Assembly: GCA_001803165.1 (NCBI GenBank)
Contig: MHAZ01000012.1
Coordinates: forward strand, 1 to 64,000
Reading direction: 5' to 3'
DNA: 64,000 nt
Origin: Stygiobacter sp. RIFOXYC2_FULL_38_25
GTDB taxonomy: Bacteria > Bacteroidota > Ignavibacteria > Ignavibacteriales > Melioribacteraceae
The notes beneath the pieces are model-generated. The model was not told the DNA's origin. It was given only the letters and a program-made list of their open reading frames with translations, and did not search any database. Both the position numbers and the translations under genes were made by a program. Below, in pieces: positions 7,841-15,807 of this stretch (position 1 is its first letter; each line of letters starts with the position of its first letter).

Positions 7841-8977
7841 TTACTTTTTGAATAGCTCAACATATTCTTCGAACAAGTACATTCTGTTTTTCTTTAGACC
7901 TGTAACTTCTTTAAGAATACCTAAGCGGACAAAGTCGTTTATTATTGTGTTGGCTGTTTGTTTTGAAATTTTTAATTCGTCCACTACATAACTTACTTGT
8001 ATTAACGGATTTTTGTAAAGATAGTTTATTACATTTTTTGCCATAGGTAATTTTCTTCCCAGAGTAACAATTCTTTTGTCCTCAATTTCATTTCTCAGCT
8101 TGAGAATTTTCTGAAAAGTGTCTATGCCGTTTTGAGCAGTTTCTATCACCGCACTTAAAAAGAATTTTATCCATTGAGTTAAATCATTTTTCGTTCTAAC
8201 AACAGTGAGATTGTCATAATAGAGTTGGCGATGCTTTTCAAGAAAGTCGGATAAATATAACGTTGGTTTTGCTAAAAGCTTGTTTGCAACCAAGTAGAGT
8301 GTGATTAATAATCTACCTACTCTTCCGTTACCATCTAAAAACGGATGAATAGTTTCGAACTGGTAATGAGTGATAGCAATTTTAATCAGATGCGGAACAT
8401 AAATATTGTTGTTGTTCGTAAAGTTTTCCAAATCGCTTAAAAGTTCTGGCACATCTTGATAATGTGGTGGAATAAAAGTAGCGTCCTTTATTGTTGCTCC
8501 ACCAATCCAGTTTTGGCTGGTACGGTACTCTCCAGGAAGTTTATTTTTACCACGAACGCTTTGCAAAAGAATTTTATGAATTTGAGTTATTAAGCGAGAA
8601 GAAAGAGGCAAGTTAGAAAGGTTTTCTATCGCATCGTTCAATGCAGCAATATAATTTTGAACCTCACGCCAATCATCTTTTTTTTCCGTAGTAACATCTT
8701 TTTCTTTTAGTACGGCTTCTTCTATATGGGTTTGTGTTCCTTCAATTCTGCTCGATGTAGTAGCTTCTTTTACAATGTGCATCTTAATAAAAAGATCTAC
8801 ATCGGGGACTATTAATGAAAAAGCATTTAATTCGCCGAGTTTTAAATTGGCTTCTTCCAGGAGTTTATTTATTTGCGGATCACTTACCACCCATTCCTGA
8901 TTAATCTTTGTAGGTAGAAAACTTTTGTATTGAAATTGAGGAACGTAAGTACCCGCTTTAAAGTCTTTTATATCCAT
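7841..8977 (-). CDS. Fic family protein (class II, with C-terminal winged helix)
   Basis: 378 aa. The N-terminal part carries the autoinhibitory alpha-inh motif SSRIEGT (residues 75-81; S/T-x-x-x-E-G). The Fic core motif HPFLDGNGRVGR lies at 211-222, and a winged helix-turn-helix is at about 305-378 (VSYVVDELKISKQTANTIIND). Fic enzymes move AMP or other phosphate-containing groups from nucleotides to hydroxyl side chains; the Glu of the inhibitory motif blocks ATP gamma-phosphate. All key residues are intact. Target unknown. The C-terminal DNA-binding domain plus two dyads just upstream of the start (9012-9032, 9046-9080) suggest autoregulation. Monocistronic. Confidence 0.9.
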   Translation of the reverse strand: MDIKDFKAGTYVPQFQYKSFLPTKINQEWVVSDPQINKLLEEANLKLGELNAFSLIVPDVDLFIKMHIVKEATTSSRIEGTQTHIEEAVLKEKDVTTEKKDDWREVQNYIAALNDAIENLSNLPLSSRLITQIHKILLQSVRGKNKLPGEYRTSQNWIGGATIKDATFIPPHYQDVPELLSDLENFTNNNNIYVPHLIKIAITHYQFETIHPFLDGNGRVGRLLITLYLVANKLLAKPTLYLSDFLEKHRQLYYDNLTVVRTKNDLTQWIKFFLSAVIETAQNGIDTFQKILKLRNEIEDKRIVTLGRKLPMAKNVINYLYKNPLIQVSYVVDELKISKQTANTIINDFVRLGILKEVTGLKKNRMYLFEEYVELFKK

Positions 8978-9011
8978 CTTACTTCAATCCGGTATTTCTT
9001 GCAGAAAATTA

Positions 9012-9032
9012 GACTAAAGATATTGCATAGTC
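9012..9032. promoter_or_regulatory. Operator-like dyad 1 upstream of fic
   Basis: 21-nt sequence with 5-bp perfect outer arms gacta / tagtc. It matches the core of dyad 2 (9053-9073) at 16 of 21 positions and is 35 nt upstream of the fic start. Centres are 41 bp apart, about four helical turns, fitting cooperative binding on one DNA face. The binding protein is inferred, not shown. Confidence 0.5.
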
Positions 9033-9045
9033 AAGGATTTCGCTA

Positions 9046-9080
9046 AAACTTGGACTAAGACAATTGTATAGTCCAAGTTT
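9046..9080. promoter_or_regulatory. Operator-like dyad 2 upstream of fic
   Basis: Perfect 12-bp inverted repeat aaacttggacta (9046-9057) / tagtccaagttt (9069-9080) with an 11-nt spacer. It contains the same 21-nt core as dyad 1. Unlike a terminator it is not followed by a T run on either strand, and it lies upstream of fic, so an operator is the better reading. Confidence 0.55.
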
Positions 9081-9136
9081 GGTGCATAATCTATTCGAGG
9101 ATAGACGTGTTTTGGAAGGAAATGGCTGAAAGCAAA

Positions 9137-9157
9137 AAGTCTCTACAATTGCAGAGG
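9137..9157 (-). terminator. Likely terminator of the AOR gene
   Basis: On the minus strand the stem ctctgc-aatt-gtagag is followed by acttttt. It sits about 75 nt past the AOR stop codon. A second hairpin (ctcccc/ggggag, 9177-9193) lies between them and resembles the dispersed palindromic repeats. Confidence 0.5.
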
Positions 9158-9232
9158 CTTTTAAATATCTGGAGTTCTCCCCCTTTTGGGGAGAAAAAGA
9201 CTTGTCCGCCATCTGTTTGGTGGAGGGGGCTT

Positions 9233-11410
9233 TTATTTCAATCTCCACTCACCCTTATCATATTTCGTGCGGAGCTCAACTAACTCCGGCAAGTCCATTC
9301 CAATCTCCTTTAAGAATTCTAGTTTTGGAACTCCGTTCTCATCCCAGCCGCGTCTTTTGTAAACCGCATCTTTCAATTGCTCGTAGCGGTTCTCTCTATA
9401 CTGCCTCAACACTTTTTGTTTTTCTTCGGTTGTTTTTCCTTCCGGATCAAAACCGATAATTTCTTTCAACTGTTTATCATAACGTTCTTGGCGTGATTCG
9501 TATTCTTCTTTTGTAACGGGACCGGCAGCGCGGAAAGGCTGTGCATCCCATTTTCTTGTTCCAAATCCTCTACGCAAATTGAACATTCTTTGATAGTTAT
9601 AAACTCTTTCTGAATCGCGGATGAGCTGGTGCTTATCAAATTCTTTTCCGGTTACAGCTTTATAGATCGTCACATAATTATCAACATGTTCCGGAACTTT
9701 TGCCGGTTCATTTGTCTGCGCGTTGTTTTCCGGTTCAACATCATTCCACGGAAGTTTACACAAGCCAACCAATCCGAACCAAGTTCTAAACATCGGAAAG
9801 TAGTGAAGTGCCTCAGCTTTGTTTTCAAAAGTAGGAATCTGATTGTTAACCATATCCATGAAGATCAGCCAAGCTTCATCATGCTGCGGCCCTTTATTTG
9901 TAAGCGCAAAACCACCTTGCTGAGCGAGCGATTCTTTTGAAACATATTCGGAATACTCAAGTCCTTTGTTTTCCATTCCAATATCTTGAAGGAATTGGGG
10001 ATCGCCCCAGCCGTTAGCACCGAACATTTCTTTCATTTTGCGAACGCCGAGTCCGGCAACTTTGCCAAAACCTTCTCCGCGAGCTAACTGGTGTAGTAAT
10101 TCCATCGCATTATCAGCGTTCCCAAAATTCAATTTTAATCCGCCAGTTCTATCTTCGTTCAAAATTCCGTTCTCAAAACATTCCATTACAAACGCAAGTA
10201 ATGTTGCCCATGTGATTGTACAGATTCCGTAAGTATCGCAATAGAAGTTTGCTTCGACGATATAATCCGGATTAAAGATGCCGCAGTTGGAACCAAGTCC
10301 GCCTGCATTTTCATATTCGGGTCCGTCAACAATAACACATTGTCCTTTGTAAGGGCCGGTGCGCAGAACATAATTGTTAACGCCTTTAGCGCAGCTCATG
10401 TGGCAGCCAAGCCAGCAACCGTCCGGTGTTCCTTGCGCAAACATTGCTTTCCAAACTTCGGAATGAATTTTACCAGCTTCTTTGTGGCTTCCAAATTTAT
10501 AATTATGTGTCGGAAGCAAATCGTAGTCGTTCATAATCTCAACTAAGTGAGCAGTTCCCTTAGTTCTCATTTCGCATTGCTTATCATCAAGCTCTTTAAT
10601 TTCTTTGTTGAAGCGCTGACCACGTTCCATGATTGCCTTCATATCAACCACTTTGTTCATGTCCCCTTCAACTTTTGGGACGAGAGCAACCAGAGCTTTA
10701 ATATTTTTCTTGCGGAATACCGTTCCGATTCCGCCGCGTCCAGCTTGTTTTAATCTTACGCGTTGCTTTTTCTTATCATAAAAACTGAAGTTTAGCATTC
10801 CTATTAAAGAATGATCTGCCGCAGTTCCGGATGAAACAACAGCGATCTTCATTTTGTCTGATTCGTTAGGGCAATACATTTCAGTAAGTAACTCGGATAG
10901 TTCGTGGCTATCTATTGGATCTGCCGGCGCTTCTTCAATACGAATTGTTCCGCCGTTGCGTCCATCTATTATTACAATTACTTCTTTCTCGGCAATTCCT
11001 TGAAGTTCGATTGCATCGAAGCCGCAGATTTTTAGGAAAGGCCCAAACCAGCCGCCAACGTTGCTGTCCATTGCTGAATCTGTTTGTGGAGAAATTGTAA
11101 CAACTAAAGATTTTCCAGTTCCGGAATATTGAGTAATGCCGCAAATTGGTCCGCCGGAAATAATTATCTCATTTTCCGGATCGTTCCATTTGGTATCCGG
11201 TGTGGTAGCATCCCATAAGAATTTCAAACCATAACCTTTGCCGCCGATAAATTTTTCTTTTACTAAAGCTGGAATATCTCTGATAGTTATCTCTTTTGAG
11301 CCGACATCTATGTGAAGCGATTTATCCGTATAACCTCTTTCCAGGGGGGTGATTTCATACTGAAATTCTTTTAACGTCTTGTGTGCTTCTAATACTTCTG
11401 CAACGTTCAT
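9233..11410 (-). CDS. aor: Tungsten-containing aldehyde:ferredoxin oxidoreductase family protein
   Basis: 725 aa. The AOR N-terminal domain includes FIGGKGYGLKFLWD near 54 and ISGGPICG near 84. The tungstopterin/cluster region has the Fe-S ligand set C332-x3-C336-x3-C340 (GCWLGCHMSC) and C551 in VGLCKLPW. This family oxidises aldehydes or reduces acids/CoA esters with ferredoxin, using a bis-pterin tungsten site and one [4Fe-4S]. It is longer than the classical ~605-aa enzyme because of an N-terminal extension and a charged C-terminal tail (about 630-725), like the long subgroup in anaerobic bacteria; the substrate is unknown. No ferredoxin or electron-transfer subunit is adjacent. It is divergent from the Rrf2 regulator and tungstate/Moco genes, which should supply its cofactor. 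Confidence 0.9.
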   Translation of the reverse strand: MNVAEVLEAHKTLKEFQYEITPLERGYTDKSLHIDVGSKEITIRDIPALVKEKFIGGKGYGLKFLWDATTPDTKWNDPENEIIISGGPICGITQYSGTGKSLVVTISPQTDSAMDSNVGGWFGPFLKICGFDAIELQGIAEKEVIVIIDGRNGGTIRIEEAPADPIDSHELSELLTEMYCPNESDKMKIAVVSSGTAADHSLIGMLNFSFYDKKKQRVRLKQAGRGGIGTVFRKKNIKALVALVPKVEGDMNKVVDMKAIMERGQRFNKEIKELDDKQCEMRTKGTAHLVEIMNDYDLLPTHNYKFGSHKEAGKIHSEVWKAMFAQGTPDGCWLGCHMSCAKGVNNYVLRTGPYKGQCVIVDGPEYENAGGLGSNCGIFNPDYIVEANFYCDTYGICTITWATLLAFVMECFENGILNEDRTGGLKLNFGNADNAMELLHQLARGEGFGKVAGLGVRKMKEMFGANGWGDPQFLQDIGMENKGLEYSEYVSKESLAQQGGFALTNKGPQHDEAWLIFMDMVNNQIPTFENKAEALHYFPMFRTWFGLVGLCKLPWNDVEPENNAQTNEPAKVPEHVDNYVTIYKAVTGKEFDKHQLIRDSERVYNYQRMFNLRRGFGTRKWDAQPFRAAGPVTKEEYESRQERYDKQLKEIIGFDPEGKTTEEKQKVLRQYRENRYEQLKDAVYKRRGWDENGVPKLEFLKEIGMDLPELVELRTKYDKGEWRLK

Positions 11411-11439
11411 ACAAAGTCTCCGATAGTCTTTTTCGTTTT

Positions 11440-11460
11440 ACAATTTCGACAAAAAATTGT
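11440..11460. promoter_or_regulatory. Operator-like dyad upstream of AOR
   Basis: Arms acaattt (11440-11446) and aaattgt (11454-11460) with a 7-nt spacer, 30 nt upstream of the AOR start. The architecture (7-7-7) equals that of the dyad next to the rrf2 start. Confidence 0.35.
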
Positions 11461-11552
11461 GTGAAAATATAGCAATCAATAAAATCAAACCAAAAGGTAC
11501 TTTTTATTCAAAGTGAAATTTATAATTCAGAGATTGCGTCGAAAAGGCTTAA

Positions 11553-11573
11553 TTGTTACACTTACTGTAACAA
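11553..11573. promoter_or_regulatory. Operator-like dyad upstream of the Rrf2 regulator
   Basis: Arms ttgttac (11553-11559) and gtaacaa (11567-11573) with a 7-nt spacer, ending 12 nt before the rrf2 ATG. It is a candidate autoregulatory site. An mRNA hairpin near the start codon is the alternative. Confidence 0.4.
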
Positions 11574-11585
11574 AAAAAGAGTTCT

Positions 11586-12014
11586 ATGTCATCTTCTGTA
11601 AAACTATCAACGGCAGTGAAGGCACTTTGTCATTTGGCAAAAGTTTTTCCCGATCCGAAGAACAGCAATGAGATTGCAGAAGCAATTGGCGTGAATGCTT
11701 CTAAGCTAAGACAAATAATGTCTTCGCTGTTGAAAGCAGAGATTGTTGGCAGCAGTAAAGGCGCTGGCGGCGGGTTCTATCTTCTTCAGGATTTTACCGA
11801 GCTGAGTTTGTTTGAAATTTACTCTGCTCTTGAAGATAGAAAGATTATGGATTTTGACGTTGCCGACGCAAGCAAAGCTAAAGACGCAGAGATGAATTGC
11901 TATAATAATTACTTCTATGATTTCTATGCTAAGATACAAAACCAGATTGAAGAAGAAATGAAGAACACAAAACTGAAAAGCATTAAAGGTGTTTATGATG
12001 AAGCAAATAAATAG
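11586..12014 (+). CDS. Rrf2 family transcriptional regulator
   Basis: 142 aa. An N-terminal winged helix (KLSTAVKALCHLA, NSNEIAEAIGVNASKLRQIMSSL, IVGSSKGAGGGFYL) is typical of Rrf2. The C-terminal cysteine triad of IscR/NsrR is absent; only Cys15 and Cys111 are seen, so sensing by a standard [Fe-S] cluster is doubtful. It is divergent from aor and first in a probable operon with the tungstate importer and Moco genes (17-bp overlap with wtpA), so it probably controls them in response to metal, cofactor or redox state (inference). Confidence 0.85.
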   Translation: MSSSVKLSTAVKALCHLAKVFPDPKNSNEIAEAIGVNASKLRQIMSSLLKAEIVGSSKGAGGGFYLLQDFTELSLFEIYSALEDRKIMDFDVADASKAKDAEMNCYNNYFYDFYAKIQNQIEEEMKNTKLKSIKGVYDEANK

Positions 12015-12954
12015 AATTACACTTTTGGTGTTGATGCTTGGTTTAACCTTCTCGATTAAACTAAGTGCGCAAACAAGTAATCAGGTAATAATCTTTCATG
12101 CCGGAAGTCTTACTGTTCCATTCGAAAAAATTATTGATGGATTTAAAAAAGAAAATCCGGGCGTAGAGGTGTTAAGAGAAATTGCCGGAAGCCGTGAGTG
12201 CGCGAGGAAAATTTCCGAACTCAACAAACCGTGTGATGTTTTTGCCTCTGCTGATTATTTGGTGATTGATCAAATGTTAATTCCGGATTACGCAAGTTGG
12301 AATTTGAAGTTCGCTACAAACGAAATGACGATTACTTACGCGACTAAGTCCAGAAGGTCGAAAGAGATTAACTCGAAAAACTGGTTTGAAATTTTGCTGG
12401 ACAAAAAAGTTAATATCGGCAGAGCCGATCCAAACGCTGATCCGTGTGGATATAGAACAGTTCTTTCACTTAAGCTGGCAGATATCTATTACAAGAAAGA
12501 TTTATCGCAGAAAATATTAAGCAAGAACAACGAATACATTCGTCCGAAAGAAGTTGATCTGCTTGCACTATTAGAAGCCAGAGAAGTGGATTACATATTC
12601 CTCTATCGTTCAGTAGCAGAACAGCATGGGCTGAAATATTTAACTCTCCCGGATCAAGTAAATCTGAAGAAGGCAGAGCTCGAAGAACATTACAAACAAG
12701 TTAGCACAGAACTAAGCGGAAAAAAACCGGGAGAAAAGATAACGCAAGCCGGCGCTTCAATGGTTTACGGAGTTACAATTCCTAAGAGTCCTCCAAATCC
12801 GGAGTTGGCAAAAAAGTTTGTACAGTATTTAATGAACAAGAAAAAAGGATTGAAAGTAATGGAGGAAATGGGGCAGCCGGTGGTTGTGCCATCTGTTTGC
12901 AATAATTACAATAAACTCCCGAAAGAACTAAAACAGTTTGCAAAGAAGAAATGA
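11998..12954 (+). CDS. wtpA: Tungstate/molybdate ABC transporter, substrate-binding protein
   Basis: About 318 aa from the ATG at 11998, which has aaaggtg 6 nt upstream; other in-frame starts are GTG 11989 and ATG 11995. Signal peptide to LSAQ. IIFHAGSLTVPFEKI at the mature N-terminus and REIAGSRECARKI are hallmarks of WtpA/ModA-like oxyanion binders of the archaeal type. The later segment ADPNADPCGYRTVLSL contributes ligands. It lacks a lipobox Cys at the signal-peptide end, so it is a free periplasmic protein. It overlaps rrf2 upstream and wtpB downstream (ATGA). Confidence 0.9.
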   Translation: MKQINRITLLVLMLGLTFSIKLSAQTSNQVIIFHAGSLTVPFEKIIDGFKKENPGVEVLREIAGSRECARKISELNKPCDVFASADYLVIDQMLIPDYASWNLKFATNEMTITYATKSRRSKEINSKNWFEILLDKKVNIGRADPNADPCGYRTVLSLKLADIYYKKDLSQKILSKNNEYIRPKEVDLLALLEAREVDYIFLYRSVAEQHGLKYLTLPDQVNLKKAELEEHYKQVSTELSGKKPGEKITQAGASMVYGVTIPKSPPNPELAKKFVQYLMNKKKGLKVMEEMGQPVVVPSVCNNYNKLPKELKQFAKKK

Positions 12955-13736
12955 TTAGTTCGTTCAAAAATATTTCGTGGATGAGATTAACGTTCACCTT
13001 TCTTGGCGGAATTGTTTTGCTGTTTATCTTGGCTCCAATAGCTGGAATGTATTTAAATACATCTATTGGTTCAATAACAAATGCGATTGGTGATGAAGAA
13101 GTGCGGGACAGTGTCTGGTTAAGCTTGTGGACATCAATGGCTGGGACAATTTTGTTTTCCTTCTTTGCGATTCCACTTGCTTACATACTAGCGCGCAAAA
13201 ACTTCCCACTGAAAAGTTTAGTAAACGGAATAATTGATTTGCCGATTATCATTCCACACTCTGCTGCGGGAATTGCTGTCCTTGGAATATTAACGCGTGA
13301 TAGCTGGTTTGGGAGAAGCGCGGAAGTATTTGGAGTTAAGTTCATCGGCAATCCGGCTGGAATTATAATGGCAATGGCGTTCGTGAGCATTCCGTTTTTA
13401 ATTAATGCCGCGCGAGATGGATTCGCAGCTGTTCCGGAAAGATTAGAAAAAGTAGCACTCACATTAGGCGCTTCTCCGATTAGAGTTTTCTTCACAATTT
13501 CACTTCCGCTCGCGTGGCGTTCGGTTTTGTCCGGTTTTATTCTAATGTGGGCGCGCGGATTAAGTGAGTTTGGTGCGGTAATTATTGTTGCTTATAATCC
13601 CAAAACAGCTCCGGTTTTAATCTTTGAAAGATTCACTTCTTACGGACTAAAATATTCACTGCCGGTTGCGGCTCTATTTGTGGCGGTGTGTCTTGCAATT
13701 TTTATAGTACTAAGATTAATCAAAAAGAAAAGTTGA
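12951..13736 (+). CDS. wtpB: Tungstate/molybdate ABC transporter permease
   Basis: 261 aa with about six membrane segments (ILAPIAGMYL, LFSFFAIPLAYILA, AGIIMAMAFVSIPF, LPVAALFVAVCLAIFIVLRL). The EAA loop is near residue 160-185 (ERLEKVALTLGASPIRVFF), where the ATPase docks. It overlaps wtpA by 4 bp and the ATPase gene by 1 bp, so the three are translationally coupled. Confidence 0.9.
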   Translation: MISSFKNISWMRLTFTFLGGIVLLFILAPIAGMYLNTSIGSITNAIGDEEVRDSVWLSLWTSMAGTILFSFFAIPLAYILARKNFPLKSLVNGIIDLPIIIPHSAAGIAVLGILTRDSWFGRSAEVFGVKFIGNPAGIIMAMAFVSIPFLINAARDGFAAVPERLEKVALTLGASPIRVFFTISLPLAWRSVLSGFILMWARGLSEFGAVIIVAYNPKTAPVLIFERFTSYGLKYSLPVAALFVAVCLAIFIVLRLIKKKS

Positions 13737-14782
13737 TGCTGAAGTTGGAAAACATATCGTTGAAAGTTGGCGAGTTTGAATTAAAGAATATCAGCTTCGA
13801 AGTTGAGAGGTGCGATTACTTTGTAATTCTTGGCTTATCAGGTGTCGGAAAAAGTTTATTGCTAGAATCAATTGCCGGGCTGATTAACCCTACTAGCGGT
13901 AAAATATTTTTACGCGGTGAAGAAATTACTTCAAAGAAAATTCAACAAAGAAGAGTAAGCATTGTTTATCAAGATGCAGACTTATTCCCACACTTAACAG
14001 TTTTTGAAAACATTGCTTATCCGTTAAAGTGCAACGGTGAAAAAAATATTGAAGAAAAAGTTCTTTCTTGTGCTGAAATGGTTGGTGCTGTTGAATTTCT
14101 TCAGCGTAAACCGGGGACGCTTTCCGGCGGTGAATACCAGCGTGTTTCTCTAGCGAGAAGTTTAGCTGCCGATAATGATATTTTTCTTCTTGATGAACCG
14201 CTTGCCTCGCTCGATTCCAAATCCAAAAGTGAATTGAGAATGCTGCTGCGAAAGTTAAACCGTAATGGAATTACAATTATCCACGTTACTCACGATTACG
14301 AAGAGGCTATTTCGCTTGCAACAAAAATTGGAGTAATGGAAAAAGGTGCGCTTGTTCATATCGCTCCGCCGGAAGAGGTGTTTCGTCATCCCAAATCGGA
14401 ATTTGTTGCTCACTTTATCGGTACAAAGAATTTCTTCAAAGGAAATTTGAAAACTATACCTCAAAGCGATCTTAAAGAATTCGCTGCTGCCGGGATAAAT
14501 ATCTTTTGTTTAACCGATGTTGAAGATGGAGAAGTGTTTCTCACACTTCAGCCGGAAGAAATTAGTATTTCAACCGAAACAGAAAAAGGAAGCAGCAGAA
14601 ACCACTTCAAGGGAAAGATTATTGATATAGCTCCGGCGAAAGTTGGATTTGAAATCACAGTGAGTATTGGTGCTGAGTTGATTGCGCTTGTTTCCGGCGA
14701 TTCGAAGGGTGAGTTGAAGTTAGAAATAGGAAAAGAAGTTTGGGTAAACTTCAAAGCGTCATCTTGTAAAATTTATAAATGA
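13736..14782 (+). CDS. wtpC: Tungstate/molybdate ABC transporter ATP-binding protein
   Basis: 348 aa, starting at the ATG in the TGATG overlap with wtpB. Walker A GLSGVGKS near 36, Q-loop VYQDADLFPHL, signature LSGGEYQRVSLARSL near 127, Walker B FLLDEPLASLDS, and H-loop HVTHDYEEA. The C-terminal ~110 residues form a TOBE/MOP-like domain (LQPEEISIS, GKIIDIAPAKVGFEI, GKEVWVNFKAS) of the kind that binds molybdate/tungstate in ModC/WtpC and may inhibit transport when metal is plentiful. Confidence 0.92.
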   Translation: MLKLENISLKVGEFELKNISFEVERCDYFVILGLSGVGKSLLLESIAGLINPTSGKIFLRGEEITSKKIQQRRVSIVYQDADLFPHLTVFENIAYPLKCNGEKNIEEKVLSCAEMVGAVEFLQRKPGTLSGGEYQRVSLARSLAADNDIFLLDEPLASLDSKSKSELRMLLRKLNRNGITIIHVTHDYEEAISLATKIGVMEKGALVHIAPPEEVFRHPKSEFVAHFIGTKNFFKGNLKTIPQSDLKEFAAAGINIFCLTDVEDGEVFLTLQPEEISISTETEKGSSRNHFKGKIIDIAPAKVGFEITVSIGAELIALVSGDSKGELKLEIGKEVWVNFKASSCKIYK

Positions 14783-14788
14783 GGAAAA

Positions 14789-15796
14789 ATGAAAAGAGTA
14801 TTACTTGTACTAGTGTTATTCTCTCTGCCAATCTTTTCACAAGATAAAAGCGAATCTTCGCCAAGTTTTTTTGATGATTCTGAATTAAAAGGATACTCGC
14901 TGAAAAGTATTCAAGTAGAAGGTGAAGTAGAGAACCCCGGAGCGGTTGATTTTGCTCTTCTTCCAATAAATAATTTTCCGGCAAAAGATGTTTCTTATGG
15001 AAAGGACAAGAATAAATTTATCGGCTCCTATTTCTTCAGCGGCTATTCATTGTTCGATATCATAAATCAGAAAAAGGTTAAGAAAGCTAACGAAGCGGAA
15101 TTTAAACCGGCAGTTGATTTATATGTTGTTGTTGAAAACGATAAAGGCGATAAAGCGGTTTTCAGCTGGGGAGAATTGTTCTTTGCAAAGGATAATTTTC
15201 GAACAGTAATCACAAAGTCAGTACGTGCTATCAATCCGTCAAAAATGAAAATGAAATGGTCTTTACCGAATACACCGATTCTTATCTGCGGTAATGATGC
15301 GTTTAACTTTCGCTTTGTCTCCGATCCAACTAAAATTACCGTTAAATCTTTCGCCGGGGCATATTCTAAAGAAAGAATTAAAGAAATTTTCACACCGGAA
15401 TTTTCGATAATCAAGAATGATGGAGATGTTTTAGTAAAAGATATTTCCGGAATAGAAAAAAGAAAATTTCGCGGTCTTGGCTACGGACACGGAATGGGCT
15501 GGAAAGGTGTTGATGAAGCTGAAGGATTTGTTTTCAAGGATGTGCTGAAAAATTATATTACGCTTGATGAAAAACAAATAGCATCAACCGTGATTTGTGT
15601 TTCGGCAAAAGATGGGTACCGGGTAACATACAGTTTGAGCGAAATTATAAATAGGAACGACATGAATGATTTTTTGTTAGTTGAGAAAAATGGTTCGCTC
15701 GAAGAGGGAAAGTATAACTTGTTTGCTACGCCCGATTTCTTTGTTGATAGGAACGTTCGCTCTGTAGAGAAAATTGAAATGCTAAACGTTAAGTGA
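14789..15796 (+). CDS. Secreted protein with two sulfite-oxidase-like halves, unknown function
   Basis: 335 aa with a signal peptide (MKRVLLVLVLFSLPIFSQ). Two segments resemble the molybdopterin oxidoreductase (SUOX-type) fold: about 35-195 (VEGEVENPGAVDF, YFFSGYSLFDII, VVENDKGDKAVFSW, PILICGNDAFNFRFVSD) and about 225-335 (GMGWKGVDEAEGFVFKDVL, VICVSAKDGYRVTYSL, then an FATPDFFVDRNVRSVEKI end). I cannot see a conserved pterin-ligating Cys in context, so cofactor binding is uncertain. It lies between wtpC (6 bp) and moeA (11 bp), tightly inside the Mo/W operon. It may be a structural relative that senses or handles the metal, or an oxidoreductase maturing in the periplasm. No Tat motif is evident. 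Confidence 0.55.
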   Translation: MKRVLLVLVLFSLPIFSQDKSESSPSFFDDSELKGYSLKSIQVEGEVENPGAVDFALLPINNFPAKDVSYGKDKNKFIGSYFFSGYSLFDIINQKKVKKANEAEFKPAVDLYVVVENDKGDKAVFSWGELFFAKDNFRTVITKSVRAINPSKMKMKWSLPNTPILICGNDAFNFRFVSDPTKITVKSFAGAYSKERIKEIFTPEFSIIKNDGDVLVKDISGIEKRKFRGLGYGHGMGWKGVDEAEGFVFKDVLKNYITLDEKQIASTVICVSAKDGYRVTYSLSEIINRNDMNDFLLVEKNGSLEEGKYNLFATPDFFVDRNVRSVEKIEMLNVK

Positions 15797-15807
15797 AAGG
15801 TTATTAA

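Noticed and set aside
10547-10753. Small ORF opposite the AOR gene
   Set aside because: It lies wholly within a strongly supported coding region on the other strand and has no ribosome-binding site or recognisable product; similar antisense ORFs elsewhere were treated the same way.
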